Positions 10,720-21,771 are shown, numbered from the stretch's first letter. The stretch: DNA of 64,000 bases from Solen grandis (GCA_021229015.1 CM037788.1:55689145-55753144), one strand, 5' to 3'. Notes: a model not told the origin generated them from the letters alone. Translations and numbers: made by a program.

Positions 10720-12504
10720 TCAGCAGTCCTCATCGTGGATGGCATCGGTTGCTGGTGATGGAGCCAGACCTGCGAGGATGCTGCATCGCCTCAAAAGTTG
10801 CGTTGTCGTCAACTCCTCGTCTTCATAGCTGTCCCATGCCTTGAAGAGCTCCCCGTGGATTCGGTGATATCTCGCTCGATGTAATCTCGTCAACAGATGA
10901 GCCGACACCAATCGGATCTGCAAGTCCACTGTCGCAGCCTCTGCGCGGAGCAAGGGCACGAGAACGTAGAAAGCGAGACTCGCTCCACTGGCTCTGGTGT
11001 TGATACGCCTATGCCACCCTGAAAATAAAGAAAGAAATAATAAATAAAATATGTGATGGGGTCAGCATTAAAATATATTAATTATAATACGTGTTTATCA
11101 AATTATTTGAAATTTGACTTATTATTTGATATCAAATTATTTATTACTCCTTATATGTGTTGTAAAAAAAAGAACGCCAAGATGTCATCATACATACCTT
11201 CGACATCATTATTCGTGCGCACTGGTTCCCGGAAGATGCTCCAGTGTTTGCCACATGGTTCCTTCCATCCAGGTCTGTCTCACGTACTCTGCAACTTCCA
11301 GGACGGGGCCTCCTACTTCCGCTGCTTGCTGGTGAAGGTGATGAAACGCATCTGGTATCTGTTCGGCTGGCAGGTACGGTAGACTCATGAGTTTTCGAAG
11401 GTAGTTGTACTTATCCTCTCGAAGCTGGTACGCAGGACCTAGCCCCACCTTCTGGATCTTCCTGTAGATGCGCTGTGTCCAATGAAAGACGCACCCTTTC
11501 AAGACGCAGGCCGGGAAAACTTCTCTGATCGCCTGCCAGGCAGCTGCAAATACACAAAAGTAAAGCTTATTGACTATGATTTAATAATCAGAATGGGAGT
11601 TCTAAACACAACTTCTGTCCACCTCTATTTCTGCCTCCCTTTACTACTTTGAACGTGAGAGGCTGCTCCTCTGGAATGACTTCATCCAGCTGACAATCAG
11701 GGAGTGAGTCGTCTAGCGGCGCAGCCTCTTGGTGGAAGTTTCTGCCGGCGACATCAAACGACCTGTCCTCCATGTAGACGTCAGCTGCAGCGTCTGCAGA
11801 CTCCATGTAATTGTCGGTAGGTTCGTCTTCCACATCTGTTCTCATGATGTAAGTGCTGCTAAGAACCCGAATCGGGGACGCCGTGACGTTCAGCTCAGTA
11901 GGCACTGCCAGGTCACTGTCTGAATCCAGGTCCATACAGGGTGAACACTTCCATTCCAACGTCAGCGTTTCTCGTACCATCTGTCGGTACTGTTCGGCAG
12001 TGATTCCGGTAGACGCCCCTAAAAATAAAACAAAAATATACATAATACATTTCCATTAGTAAAAGTAAATGCATTTTACAGTCTAAGTTTCATGCCTTCG
12101 GCACGTTCACCGACTTTACAGCTTTTTACCCCTGGTCATCGGGCTACCCGAACCCCTCGATCCCGAAGCGCGTGTCCTACCACTGGACCACTGCTCCCCT
12201 TAATTAGGCAAAAAAAAAATATCTTCTTTCCATTTGTACTTATGAAATGATGTTGATTTCACATCATGAAATATGAAATTACTAATTATGATTCATGCCG
12301 TAAAAGTCAATAATTAAGAGTTACTTTATTCCACAAAGTGAATATTGTTAAACAAATATGTAATATGGTAAAGTTAAATAAAAAAATATACATACCTGTT
12401 TTGCATTTTCTGTGTTGCCACAAACCGCAGCCGTCGCAACATACTGCATGCATCCGCTTCGTAACCAAACGAGTACAACTGATGCAGTAAACGTCCGTAG
12501 ACAT
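10720..12504 (-). pseudogene. MULE transposase with PHD finger, decayed
   Basis: Exons read on the minus strand. Exon 12504 to ~12397 starts MSTDVYCISC and holds most of a PHD-type zinc finger (C-x2-C, C-x2-C, H-x2-C). It joins in phase to an exon from ~12019 to 11588 that completes the finger with WKCSPC, runs through an acidic linker and reaches a FLYWCH-like start, FKVVKGGRNRGGQKL, before reading out of frame. The exon beginning at 11543 has the MULE motif LKGCVFHWTQRIYRKIQ. A frameshift near 11250 separates it from the conserved VRTNNDVE, which is spliced to WHRRIN at 11018; the last exon ends at 10720. The rest of FLYWCH and roughly 150-200 residues expected before CVFHW, including part of the DDE catalytic core, are missing. 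The element cannot encode an active enzyme. Confidence 0.8.
12070..12200 (-). mobile_element. Possible tRNA-derived SINE fragment in a MULE intron
   Basis: The minus strand shows an A-box-like tggtccagtgg preceded by ggggagcag, and a weak B-box-like gggttcgggtagcc ~35 bp further on. It lies between two transposase exons. It lacks a tRNA 3' half, so it is read as a SINE head fragment and not as a tRNA gene. No second copy was found in the window. Confidence 0.4.
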
Positions 12505-12905
12505 GATTGCTTTGGATATTTTGCAAAATCGGTGGAATATTTGTTTTTTTCTAATGTGGCACATTTCGCTCACTTTACAAAATAAAACATATTTGTAACA
12601 AAATCTCGCAAACATACGTGTTTTTTCTAGTAGTTTGATCGTTTTCTTTTTGATCTTCTGAAATATCAAAGGCATAGCAACCTGCATTTAACAATTATAA
12701 TTAGAGATAATTCGTCAAATTATATGTGCTTTGTATCGGATTAATTATCTGCTGATTATTTAAAGACAAAATACACCCGCATTAAACAACTACCATTAAT
12801 AATGCGCGAGTAAATGGGTGTTAATTGAGTATTTCACACCTTCCTCCTACTGAAAATTAAGGTTGACGAAACGACTTTTCATTTACTATACATAATCAGT
12901 TAGAC

Positions 12906-13843
12906 AGAACAGAACAGAACAGAACAGAACTTTATTTTCATCCAGGTACAAAGTATACAACATGGAGAGACATGCAAATAAACGACAATGAATTAACATG
13001 AAGGTTCCGCGGTTCTTTTTTTTTTCTTTAAGTAAAAGAGAGAGGGAGAGAGAGAGAGGTTTCATATTATTTATGAGGATCATGCAATATATGAAATACC
13101 AATACTCTTATATTCCTTAACTAGTATCGAAAGCGAAAGGTTGTTAAGGAACCTACAAAAATATTCATAAAATATATTTAGACAATAAATTAAACAAAAG
13201 ATTATTTACAGTATACTAGCTTTTCCTTACCAATGTGAAATCGAAGTGGTAAAGAATAATAAATTAAAATAATATTAAGAGAGAGAGAGAGAGAAGATAA
13301 ACAGTTACCAATCTGTGCACCATTACATCATGAGTTTGACATTCTTGATCAGACATAAAAAATAAATTATGGGGGATAGAGCCAATTATTTGGTAATTCG
13401 ATTTGATGGGGGATAGAGCCAAAAACATATTTATATTAAATATATATTGGAAATAAATATTTAGAAATAATACACTGTATTGTAATAGCAATAATGATAT
13501 TAATAACAAAGCAACACACTGTGTTGGTTAGTTACATAAGACACACATGCCTGAGGCAAATATCTAAGTATGTACGGCATTAAAAAAAAAAATAAAAAAA
13601 AAAAAATAAAAAAAAAAAAAAAAAAAATTAAAAAAAAATAATGATAATAAAAATACATATTTTAGTATTTAAAGATTTTGTATAATATTTCATTTCCATT
13701 TAAGCCGTTGCTTCATTTCGCCTCACGTTCCATGTATACATGTATATGAAGTTTAAAAATAAAATAAATAGAACAAAATTTCATGCACAAGGTAGCGAGA
13801 TAACAGCCTAGAAAGTATGTGTATCGGGAGGTAGAGGGTTCTC
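12906..13843 (-). other. LINE 3' UTR and pentanucleotide tail
   Basis: The element ends in AATAAAGTTCTGTTCTGTTC on the minus strand, the usual position for a LINE's short tandem 3' tail. The UTR also has AG microsatellites (13038-13060 and 13280-13294) and an impure poly-A block (13580-13655). No coding sequence. Confidence 0.7.
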
Positions 13844-16800
13844 TCATCGCTTTTCATTTCGAAAAGTTTCCATAATGTGGCGTACAAATATGCTTAGTTG
13901 TTTTAACTCTGTATGAGATGTTGTGGACATAATACCTTTTATGTTTACATAACTATGCTGCGTGAGGTAACTCAAAAAAGTTGATCGCTCATCTTGGAAA
14001 TATGTGCAGTCAAGTAAGTAGTGGCGTTCGCAACCTACCTGGCCTAAGTCACATAACGGACATTTCCTGTTATCGAAGGGTATGCTATCGAAACGACCAG
14101 TTTCCACGGGTAACCTGTGATTAGCAGTTCTGAATTTCAATAAAGGTAAGTATATATTTTTATCTGAGATTTGTAGGTAACTCTCAAAAACATGACTGTC
14201 TTTAAAACTTAAATATATGTTTCCCTTGTTTGTTTCTTGTAGTTTTTCATGCCATTGTTGTTTGAACTGGTCAATAAGTGTTTGTTACACAATTTTATGT
14301 ACATTATGTTGATTGAGTTGAAACTGATTAAGCCATAGGTCAGGTCTTCCAACTGAGGTAAGTATTTCTTTTATTTTATTTGGCCATTTAAAATCATTAT
14401 CTGTAGAGTTCAACATGTATTTATAAATTTGAAGAGATATTTTGTCATCTTTACCTTGTACTAGGCGAGACCAGAAAGATATCATACGTGATTTGATAGT
14501 AACAGAAATGGGGTATCGGCCAAGTTCGCCGTAAAGAAAGTTCATTGGAGTAGATTTCTTTGTATTTTTCTTAAGAAATTGTTATGTACCCTCTCTAGTA
14601 TTTCTACATTTTCATAACCAAATATTTCAGCCCCGTAAGTCAGTATAGGTAATATTGTATGATCAAAGAGTTTTAGGGTAAGATCAAGAGGGAGGTCAGA
14701 GTTGTTTACTTTGACGAAGAGAAAGTGCATTGCCTTGTTTGCCTGTTCCACGAGATGTTTTCGTGCCTTTAGAAATGAACCGTTATTGGAAAGAGTCAGA
14801 CCCAGGTATTGGTAACTGTCTGTTATTTCAAGCGCGTGTTCCCCAATTTTAAAATGAAAATTCCGTGAAGTCCTTGTGCCGAATATTACAACTTTAGTTT
14901 TGTTAACATTTACATGTAGGTGCCAATCATTACAATAGTTGTTGAAAATATTTAAGCTGTTTTGAAAGTCTGTTTGATCAGTAGATAATATGACAGTGTC
15001 ATCGGCGTAGAGAAGAATTAATAGTTTAAGCCATAAAGTTAAATCATTAGGGTCCTTCAACTCCACGCCTTTTGCACCATTGTTAAACATGTTTGATTGT
15101 ACATCATTCATGAATAGAGAGAATAAAAGAGGGGAGAGGTTCTCGCCTTGCCTAACACCGATATCCGATATAAAATTTGGCGAAAGAGTGCCATTTAGAG
15201 AAATACATGACTTTATATTTTTATACATGTTGTATATAACATTAAAGAATTTGCCGTTAATTTCATAACTTAGAAGTTTTTGCCATAGTCCCGCCCTCCA
15301 GATTTTATCAAACGCTTGTGAAAAGTCTATAAAAGCAGCAAATAATTTGATTTTTCTCTTTTTTAATATCTGATATAAAGAATGGAGTGTGAAAATATGA
15401 TCGGAACACGAATAATCTTTCCTGAAACCTGCTTGATTTTCTTCCAATATTTTATTGTCGTCTAAATATTTTGTTAGTCTACTGTTAAGGACTGAAGTGA
15501 ATAGCTTGCCTAAACAACTTAGAATTGTTATTGGTCTGTAATTGCACGGATCTTTCGAGCTGCCCTTGTTTTTATAAATCGGAATAATAGCACCTTCTAG
15601 CCATGAATTTGGAATATGACCTGTATCGAGAACTAGGTTAAAAAGTTTACAGTAAATTGGTAATAAAATAGTTTTTGTGGCTTTTATATACTCATTTATT
15701 ATATTATCGAAGGGACTAGGTGCTTTTGAGTTTTTCAGTTTTGCTATACATTTACTTATTTCTGTTTCCGTGATTTGAGAGTTAAGATATATATTTGTAT
15801 TTATTATTTCAGCATTGTCATTTCTATTTGGAAATCTTGGGTCATCGATTGTACTAGAATTTATGTTTTTAAAATAATTATAAAACTCGTCTAACGAAGG
15901 GGTTTCCTTAACCTTTTCTTTAGGCTTCAGATTATTTAAAAATTTCCAGTATAGTTTAGGATTATTTTTATTCATGGCTCTAAGTTTTTGTGACATTGAT
16001 TCTTTATGTTTATTTATGAAATAATTCATAGTACGTTTATACTGTTTACTGGCAAGACGTAATCGTAATTTATTATTACTGCTTTGTTTTTCTGGTAATT
16101 CTTTTTTGCATGATTATAATTATTCCTTGCTTGATGACATTTAGGGCCGAACCAAGGTTTTTGATTATGTTTTCTTTTTATTTCAGGTGAAGAATAGCGA
16201 TTTTCCGGGAACGTTAGGTCAGCGGCTTCGTGGAATATAGCCTGGAGCTGGTTAGTGATGTGTTCAGTACTCTCCTGGGAATGCGAGGTAGAATTTAACT
16301 GGTGAGTAAGGTTTGTACTTGTGTTAGGTCAATGTTATTACAAAAGGTAGATTCCATATTAGGTAATCTATAACTGACTTTTCACGAAATGTGTAATTAC
16401 CAATGTTTTTATCAGTTTCTATGATTTCAAAATTAGATATGAATTGAAAACATTCTGCTGATGCAATTACGTAATCTATAACTGACTTTTCACGAAATGT
16501 GTAATTACCAATGTTTTTATCTTCAAATAACCTGCCATTAAGTATAAACAGATTGTTGTTTTTACATATATCTATAAATTTAAGACCATGCGAATTAGTT
16601 CTATTATCTCTTGAGTGTCTTTTAAGCTAATTGATAGGTTTTCAAGAATTTTGTATTTATCAAGTTGAACCTGTATATCCTGATCAATATCATACACCTC
16701 ATTAATGAAAGAATCAGACATGATGTAGTCACGTAAGCTACCCATCCTACTGTTGAGATCACCAGCAAGGTAAACGTATTTATGTTGGTTACATTTCTCA

Positions 16801-17223
16801 CAAATTTCATTTTCTAAGTCAGTTAACTGATCATCTGTAAAGAAACGCGAGTTTTCTGGCGGGATATACAGAGACCCTACTATAATATTTTCACTATAAT
16901 CGGTCAAATCGTTATTAATTGAGATCCATAAAACATAGTCAGATTCATTTGATAATATTTCAATATATGGAGCAATGCAGTCTTTAACGAAAACGCCTAT
17001 ACCTCCCGACTTCCGTTTAAAAGCATAAGAACGGTTTTTAGCAAGAAAAGTATAACCCTCAATGTCGACAATATCTGTTTTATCTAAATGTGTTTCAGAC
17101 ATGCAAAATATATCATAATTATTTACAAAGTCTATAAAATCTGGGTAGTTTAATCGCTGTTTAAGGCCATTTACATTTAGAGTTCCAAATTTCAGTGTTT
17201 CTATTTTCAGACCATGTGCGGAG
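13844..17223 (-). pseudogene. LINE ORF2: endonuclease and reverse transcriptase, broken
   Basis: On the minus strand from 5': an AP-endonuclease with SETHLDKTD (catalytic Glu), YVYLAGDLNSRMG and, after a frameshift near 16610, DNRTNSHG. A ~48-bp direct duplication (16367-16413 and 16471-16517) disrupts the next part. The reverse transcriptase lies in 14542-16029, 495 codons, with YRPITILSCLGK, AFIDFSQAFDKIW, GVRQGENLSPLLFSLF and the catalytic LLYADDTVILS. A frameshift near 14570 follows, then YGELGRYPIS (14285-14545), an in-frame TAA at 14285-14287, and the C-terminal CPLCDLGQVGCERHYLLDC motif (13844-14140). At least four lesions mean that it is dead, although every domain is recognisable. 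Confidence 0.9.
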
Positions 17224-17263
17224 TCTAGCCCCCCACTGTCCTAGTTAGATTGTGAGTTAGTGT

Positions 17264-18412
17264 TCATGTCACCACCGAAGTCCGGCTGTGAACAGGACAT
17301 GCTTCCCTGAGCGGATCCATGGTCATCGTGTCGCGGAGGGCTGTTCCTCGCCGGTCTGGTAGTAGGTGAAGACCAAGGCCGTTGGATGGTGTGTTTGGGC
17401 TTCGATGCAGCTCCCTACTGGACGTTGGGGATCTATGTCGTTGTGGGGCATGGTTTCGCTGCCTAGGGGGGGGTTGACGCCCCCCAGCACGCTCAGGAGT
17501 AGTTGACCGATCATTTGCTGCACGTGAATCACGAGATGGCCACTGATCTGTGTGTTGACTAGCGTTATTAGAAGACGTGTTTTCCCGTATTCGTGACCCC
17601 TGCATGATAATATCCCAGTCTGGAAATTCGTCACGCACTGTGCGACCGTTCATCACGATCTTTGCGGGATACATCAAGCTGATTTTGTTGTTTGGGTTGG
17701 CTTGTCGTAGGCGTTTATACTCTGGCCAAATCCTACGCCTCGCTGAGGCAATTTCCTTGGGGAAATCTTTATTAATTGTGTAGGATGTACCCCTTAGTTT
17801 ATTGGCATTACCTAAAACATACATAGTGTCCCGGTAATCAAGAAAATACACAATGATGGGCCTGGTTGAACCACTTTTGTAACGACCGAGTCTGTGCGCT
17901 CGAGGGATAACGGGACAGTGCTCAATGCCAAGGTGTCTTTCGAGAAATTGCGCAATTCTTGTATAACAATTTTCATCCCTTTGTTCAGATATTCCACCAA
18001 AAATAAGGTTGTTGCGCCTAGATCGCGCCTCCAGATCAAGTGACTTATACTCCAGTAACTTGATTCTATTTTCATGAGCCAGAAGTGTCTTTTCAGCGCT
18101 ACTTACTTTGTTATGTAATGCAAAACAATCATCCACCTTTTGTTCAATGGAGTTGATTTGAGCAAACATGACCGACATTTTGGCATCCAGGTTCAGGTCG
18201 TCGAATTCCGTGTTGCTCATACTTTGTGCACTTTCACCACCTGTGTTTGTTCTCGCACGTTTCCTCACAGCAGAAATAAAGCCTTGTTCCGAGTCGCCAT
18301 TTTCTCCTTTGTTCTCCGCCATTTTCCCGCCGTTCAGAATTTCGAATTGGTTTTTTGTAAAATATTCACTCTCTACACTATCATGATCATATCTTTCTTC
18401 ACGATCACACAT
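17264..18412 (-). CDS. LINE ORF1 protein (L1-type RNA-binding chaperone)
   Basis: About 382 residues, uninterrupted. The frame is open up to 18574, but the first codons beyond 18544 are MULE terminal-repeat sequence read through the junction, so the first plausible native start is MCDREERYD at 18412. An N-terminal low-complexity part is followed by a short coiled-coil-like stretch (MFAQINSIEQKVDDCFALHN), then SRRNNLIFGGI and RAHRLGRYKSGSTRPIIVYF, as in the RRM and C-terminal domains of LINE-1 ORF1 proteins. The C-terminal ~110 residues are basic and rich in Arg, Pro and Ser. In the family, ORF1p coats the element RNA and acts as a chaperone. It is intact here although ORF2 is broken. Confidence 0.82.
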   Translation of the reverse strand: MCDREERYDHDSVESEYFTKNQFEILNGGKMAENKGENGDSEQGFISAVRKRARTNTGGESAQSMSNTEFDDLNLDAKMSVMFAQINSIEQKVDDCFALHNKVSSAEKTLLAHENRIKLLEYKSLDLEARSRRNNLIFGGISEQRDENCYTRIAQFLERHLGIEHCPVIPRAHRLGRYKSGSTRPIIVYFLDYRDTMYVLGNANKLRGTSYTINKDFPKEIASARRRIWPEYKRLRQANPNNKISLMYPAKIVMNGRTVRDEFPDWDIIMQGSRIRENTSSNNASQHTDQWPSRDSRAANDRSTTPERAGGRQPPPRQRNHAPQRHRSPTSSRELHRSPNTPSNGLGLHLLPDRRGTALRDTMTMDPLREACPVHSRTSVVT

Positions 18413-18544
18413 TATAACATTATATCCATTATAGAATGATACGATAAATCCGAATAATATGTATATCACAAGAAAATCATTTATTTCCGTCACACAAAAT
18501 GCAATCAAACTTTCATGAACCGGAACCGGATGATAAAAAAAAAC

Positions 18545-18575
18545 GAAACGGTTGGTCGACGAAACGACCATCACC
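18545..18575 (-). repeat. Outer tip of the split MULE right terminal repeat
   Basis: gaaacggttggtcgacgaaa at 18545 is the exact continuation of ...cagttagac at 12897-12905, as judged against the left repeat at 10004-10035. This identifies the LINE insertion point. Confidence 0.88.
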
Positions 18576-18729
18576 CTTTCACGTCACGATCAAAATATTT
18601 ATTTTATTTCTATATTTATAATATGATTTTATTTCTTATTCCATATAATAAGGATTTGTATTGAAAAACAAAGATAATCATAATTACAAGTATAAGATAA
18701 TTTCTGATTTCACTAAACTTGGTAAAATA

Positions 18730-19060
18730 TTTTGTCTGGATGGATCCGTCGTTTTCAACACTTACGAGAATTCGATTGAATTAATATATATGTATTTAAA
18801 GGTAAATATCACTATCCTTTAAGATATCATTTTTACTTCTTCAATGTAAGGTGAAACAAATAAGTTATGATAGGATCCGTGTATGTATATGCAATCATTT
18901 TTGAAATATTGGGACCGGATCCGCCATTTTCAACATTTACGAGGAATCGACTGAATCAATATAATATATGTCTTTAAAGGTAAATTATTCCCATTTAAAA
19001 ATTTTCAATGTGACGGTGAAAAAAATAAGTTATGATAGGATCCGTGACCCATATGTATAT
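18730..19060 (+). repeat. GGATCCG-repeat family, ~168-bp tandem units
   Basis: Two to three tandem units: aataagttatgataggatcc recurs at 18858 and 19024, 166-168 bp apart. Each unit has attgggaccggatccg or similar, then ttcaacatttacgag and a TTTAAAGGTAAAT motif. An inverted copy lies at 9745-9985, and degraded direct copies lie at 29465 and 30385. Confidence 0.82.
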
Positions 19061-19139
19061 TCAACCATTAGTAGTATATATCAATGGGTTGGGGAGAAAA
19101 CGACTTTACGACTTGGATAGCTTGGATAACTAAAAGCAC

Positions 19140-19305
19140 GCTATGACGTCATCAATCGATACCATAATAACGGACTCACGCGCGGTGCCCGCAGCGCCGT
19201 GCATTGGCGTCATCAATCGATACCATAATATCAGACTCACGCGCGGAGCCCGCAGCGCCGTGCTTTGACGTGCTTTGACGTCATCAATCGATACCATAAT
19301 TATCC
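19140..19305 (+). promoter_or_regulatory. CRE-like tandem repeats upstream of the palindrome ORF
   Basis: Two and a half units of ~70 bp: tgacgtcatcaatcgatacc, then ataat, then gactcacgcgcgg and gcccgcagcgccgtgc. TGACGTCA is the consensus cAMP-response element / ATF site. The units lie ~260 bp before the ORF at 19564 and are mirrored at ~29240-29385. The regulatory role is inference; the repeat itself is seen directly. Confidence 0.5.
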
Positions 19306-19414
19306 AGTTCTTTAACGAGGATTAACGAGGTAGAAAAACGTAAGCGATTTTTGAATAAAAAGTTCTATGTCGGAGCAAGTTTTGTTAAATATATATCGGG
19401 TTGCACCGACCCAC

Positions 19415-20030
19415 CCCTTTAACGAGGTCGCGTGATTATTTTAGGGTCACAGTCATTCGGCGTTAAAACATGGACGTTTTAACCCGCCCACTTATGCGAC
19501 GATATATACCATTTCCTAGTAGAAAACCCGTTTATATCTTTAAAACATATTCTCGGATACGAGATGTACAAAATGGCGTTATACGAAACGTGTAGAAAAC
19601 CAACGATGAAGACCAAATTGTATATTAAACGATGGTTAAGCGAAAAGTCCACTTTCGGACAATTTAAAACGTTTTTAATTCGTTTACTCGAAAAATATGG
19701 CGTTAAAATTAACGTCGAAGCGCTCATAATGGAAGATTGGATGAAATATGTCGCTACCGATAACGAGGTCATCAGGCGTATTTTTCTATGGAAAAATGGT
19801 AAGGGAATAGAACATACTCTGGGATGTAAAGATCTCTACGCAGAACAGCATTTTCTTATGTTATTATGCGAATTGAAGGCTATGTAACTTTAAGAAAATA
19901 TATGTCATACTGTACAGTATTATAAATGACCGATGTATTAGATCGGAAAAGCGACCCCACCCCTTTAACGAGGTCACGTGACTTTTGAGGTCACGAGTTA
20001 ACAACCATTCGGCGCTAAAACGCGATGGAA
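19415..20030 (+). repeat. Direct repeat pair bracketing the 107-codon ORF
   Basis: caccccttTAACGAGGTC followed by cgtga, gggtcac and cattcggcg occurs at ~19415-19470 and again at ~19960-20015, about 545 bp apart, one on each side of the ORF at 19564. It could be a paired terminal or control repeat of a small unit. Confidence 0.65.
19564..19887 (+). CDS. Unrecognised 107-residue protein in palindrome arm
   Basis: An ORF of 107 residues from ATG at 19564 (a second ATG four codons in, preceded by caaa, is also plausible) to TAA. It is mixed hydrophilic and hydrophobic, with LYIKRWLSEKSTFGQFKTF, EALIMEDWMKYVATDNEV and HTLGCKD. I recognise no family; there is no signal peptide or membrane segment. 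It is bracketed by direct repeats, follows CRE-like repeats, and has a mirrored, frameshift-ridden copy at 28623-28960. Being open over 107 codons in AT-rich DNA is suggestive but not proof. It may be a gene carried by a mobile or viral-like unit, or an exon. Confidence 0.45.
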   Translation: MYKMALYETCRKPTMKTKLYIKRWLSEKSTFGQFKTFLIRLLEKYGVKINVEALIMEDWMKYVATDNEVIRRIFLWKNGKGIEHTLGCKDLYAEQHFLMLLCELKAM

Positions 20031-21190
20031 TCCGCATCCCTTAATTAGAATTTACTCACTATTAGTTCGACTATGGGAAAACGCAGTTTCGCCCGCGGCG
20101 ATCCTTGTCGACTTCACAATAATATTAATAATTACATCTTCGTGACTGGCTCGATGATAAAAATTGTAAACGCGGGTATACAGGTAGAGTATTGCGTTAT
20201 CGATTATTGACATAAAACGAATGTGTACGAGACTCTCTCTCTCTCTCTGTATATTAATGCTCGTTTTTCTCTCATTTTTCTGTATTTCTCGTCATATTTC
20301 CCCGTTGTGCGCGCGTTTTGTACGCGTGTATGTTCTATCGTTCGTTTCTCTCTCCGCGTATTAATCCTCTCTATTCTATTAATTCTCTCACTCTCTATTG
20401 CAATATATTACTTAGTAGAATTTCAGATAATCTATGTCGGATTACATTTTTATCATTGTTTTAACCGATATAATATCGGTATATACCTATTTGTTTTTAT
20501 TTCTCATTTTTCCCCTCTCTCTCGGCAATATTATTCGTAGGTCTTCTTTTATAAAGACTGGAAGTCTAGTAAATAAGGCGGAACTACGAGAGTAAAATGA
20601 AAAAATAAATTATTAAATAATATCATTCGTTAATATATCGGAATTTCAAGTCTGTCTCGCGATCGATTTTTCCATTATCTCTCTCTCTCTCTCTTCACGA
20701 GTGCGCGCTGTTTAGGATCCCTTTTTTTAACGGTTTAACGTAACAAATATGGATGTATACGCATCTATACATATACGTATACGAAAATCGCATAAAATCG
20801 TTTGAATAATCGTTTCCGAACAAAACGTTATTTTTTTTTAACGTAGGAATACCTTTATATTTATATCGTAATGCGACCCTCGAGGCGACATATTTCACTG
20901 GCTCGTATCTTTCTTGAAAGATTTGAGCGAAATTTGCTAAAACTATGTAGAGAAAGTTGCGAAAATTCCGGGACCCGTGTACGAAAGCCGGTGTATTAAA
21001 AAACTACTCTATTTAGGCTATATTTATTTATGAGTATCCTTTCGTTGATAACTTATTTATACATAATGTAGCTCGGTGTTAGCCATTTTGTAGCTTAGTT
21101 TATCATTTCTAAACGTATATGTCTTAATTACGAATAAATTACTTACGTTATCACGAGAACCGTACCATACGATTTATTTATTCATTTATT
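20031..21190. other. Palindrome left arm, non-coding
   Basis: Rich in CT microsatellite (20230-20245 and 20682-20696) and alternating purine-pyrimidine sequence such as tatacatatacgtata. The ORF at 20223 is repeat-driven. Mirrored at ~25560-26640. Confidence 0.5.
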
Positions 21191-21194
21191 TTTG

Positions 21195-21771
21195 TCAAAC
21201 GTACGTGGACGAAGTAGTAATAGTAGTAGTAGTTGTTGTTGATGATGATGTTTTTTTCATGTTGATATTAATGCGTTTGAATAAATCGAGACTCTGAAGT
21301 GTTATCACAACGCTTCTTTGTTGTTGTTGTTGTTTATGTAGTAGAGTATTTGTTGTAGTAGTAATAGTAGTAGAAGTAGTATTAATGTTACGTACTAGGG
21401 ACAAAAAATCCTCGCATATACACGCGCACGCTAAAAATATCGATTTCCACCTCCATGAAAGCAATCGAGAAATGTATTTATTTATTTATTTATTTAATTT
21501 ATTATTGTCAATCACGCGTGGTTGAAGTATTAGTTTGTTGTTGTTGCAATGACGAAATTCGTTTTAAGTCTAATAATAGTATCGGTTATATATTCGCTGT
21601 TTATCAATGAATGAAACGAAACCTTGTGCGCGTACATTTACGAAGTAGTAGTTGTTGTTGTCGATGATGATGTTTTTTATGTTGATATTAATGCGTTTGA
21701 ATAAATCGAGACTGTTGTGTTGTCACAACGCTTCTTTACATTTTGTTTTTGTAGTTGTTGTTTATGTAATA

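Larger units (their letters stand above)
12906..18544 (-). mobile_element. Non-LTR retrotransposon (LINE), near full length
   Basis: A 5.6-kb minus-strand element. Its 3' end is at 12906, where AATAAA is followed by a (GTTCT)n tail. Its 5' end is at 18544, where a poly-A/T-like run meets the MULE end. It holds ORF1 (17264-18412) and a damaged ORF2 (about 13844-17223) with AP-endonuclease, reverse transcriptase and a C-terminal Cys/His motif. The 3' UTR (12906-13840) is rich in simple repeats (AG, poly-A). It is inserted within the MULE right terminal repeat, with at most 2 bp (ac) of target duplication visible. The clade (CR1, L2, Nimb, L1-like) is not resolved from reading alone. Confidence 0.9.
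10004..18575 (-). mobile_element. Mutator-like DNA transposon (MULE), split by a LINE
   Basis: A terminal inverted repeat of about 130-150 bp is present. The left copy is 10004-10135 (catttcgtcgaccaaccg, then aaaagtcgtttcgtcaacc). The inner part of the right copy is 12785-12905, and its outer ~25 bp reappear at 18545-18569. The two right-hand pieces fit together exactly when 12906-18544 (a LINE) is removed. The interior encodes a broken MULE transposase on the minus strand. No clear target-site duplication is visible next to the ends. About 2.9 kb of the element belongs to the transposon itself. Confidence 0.85.
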
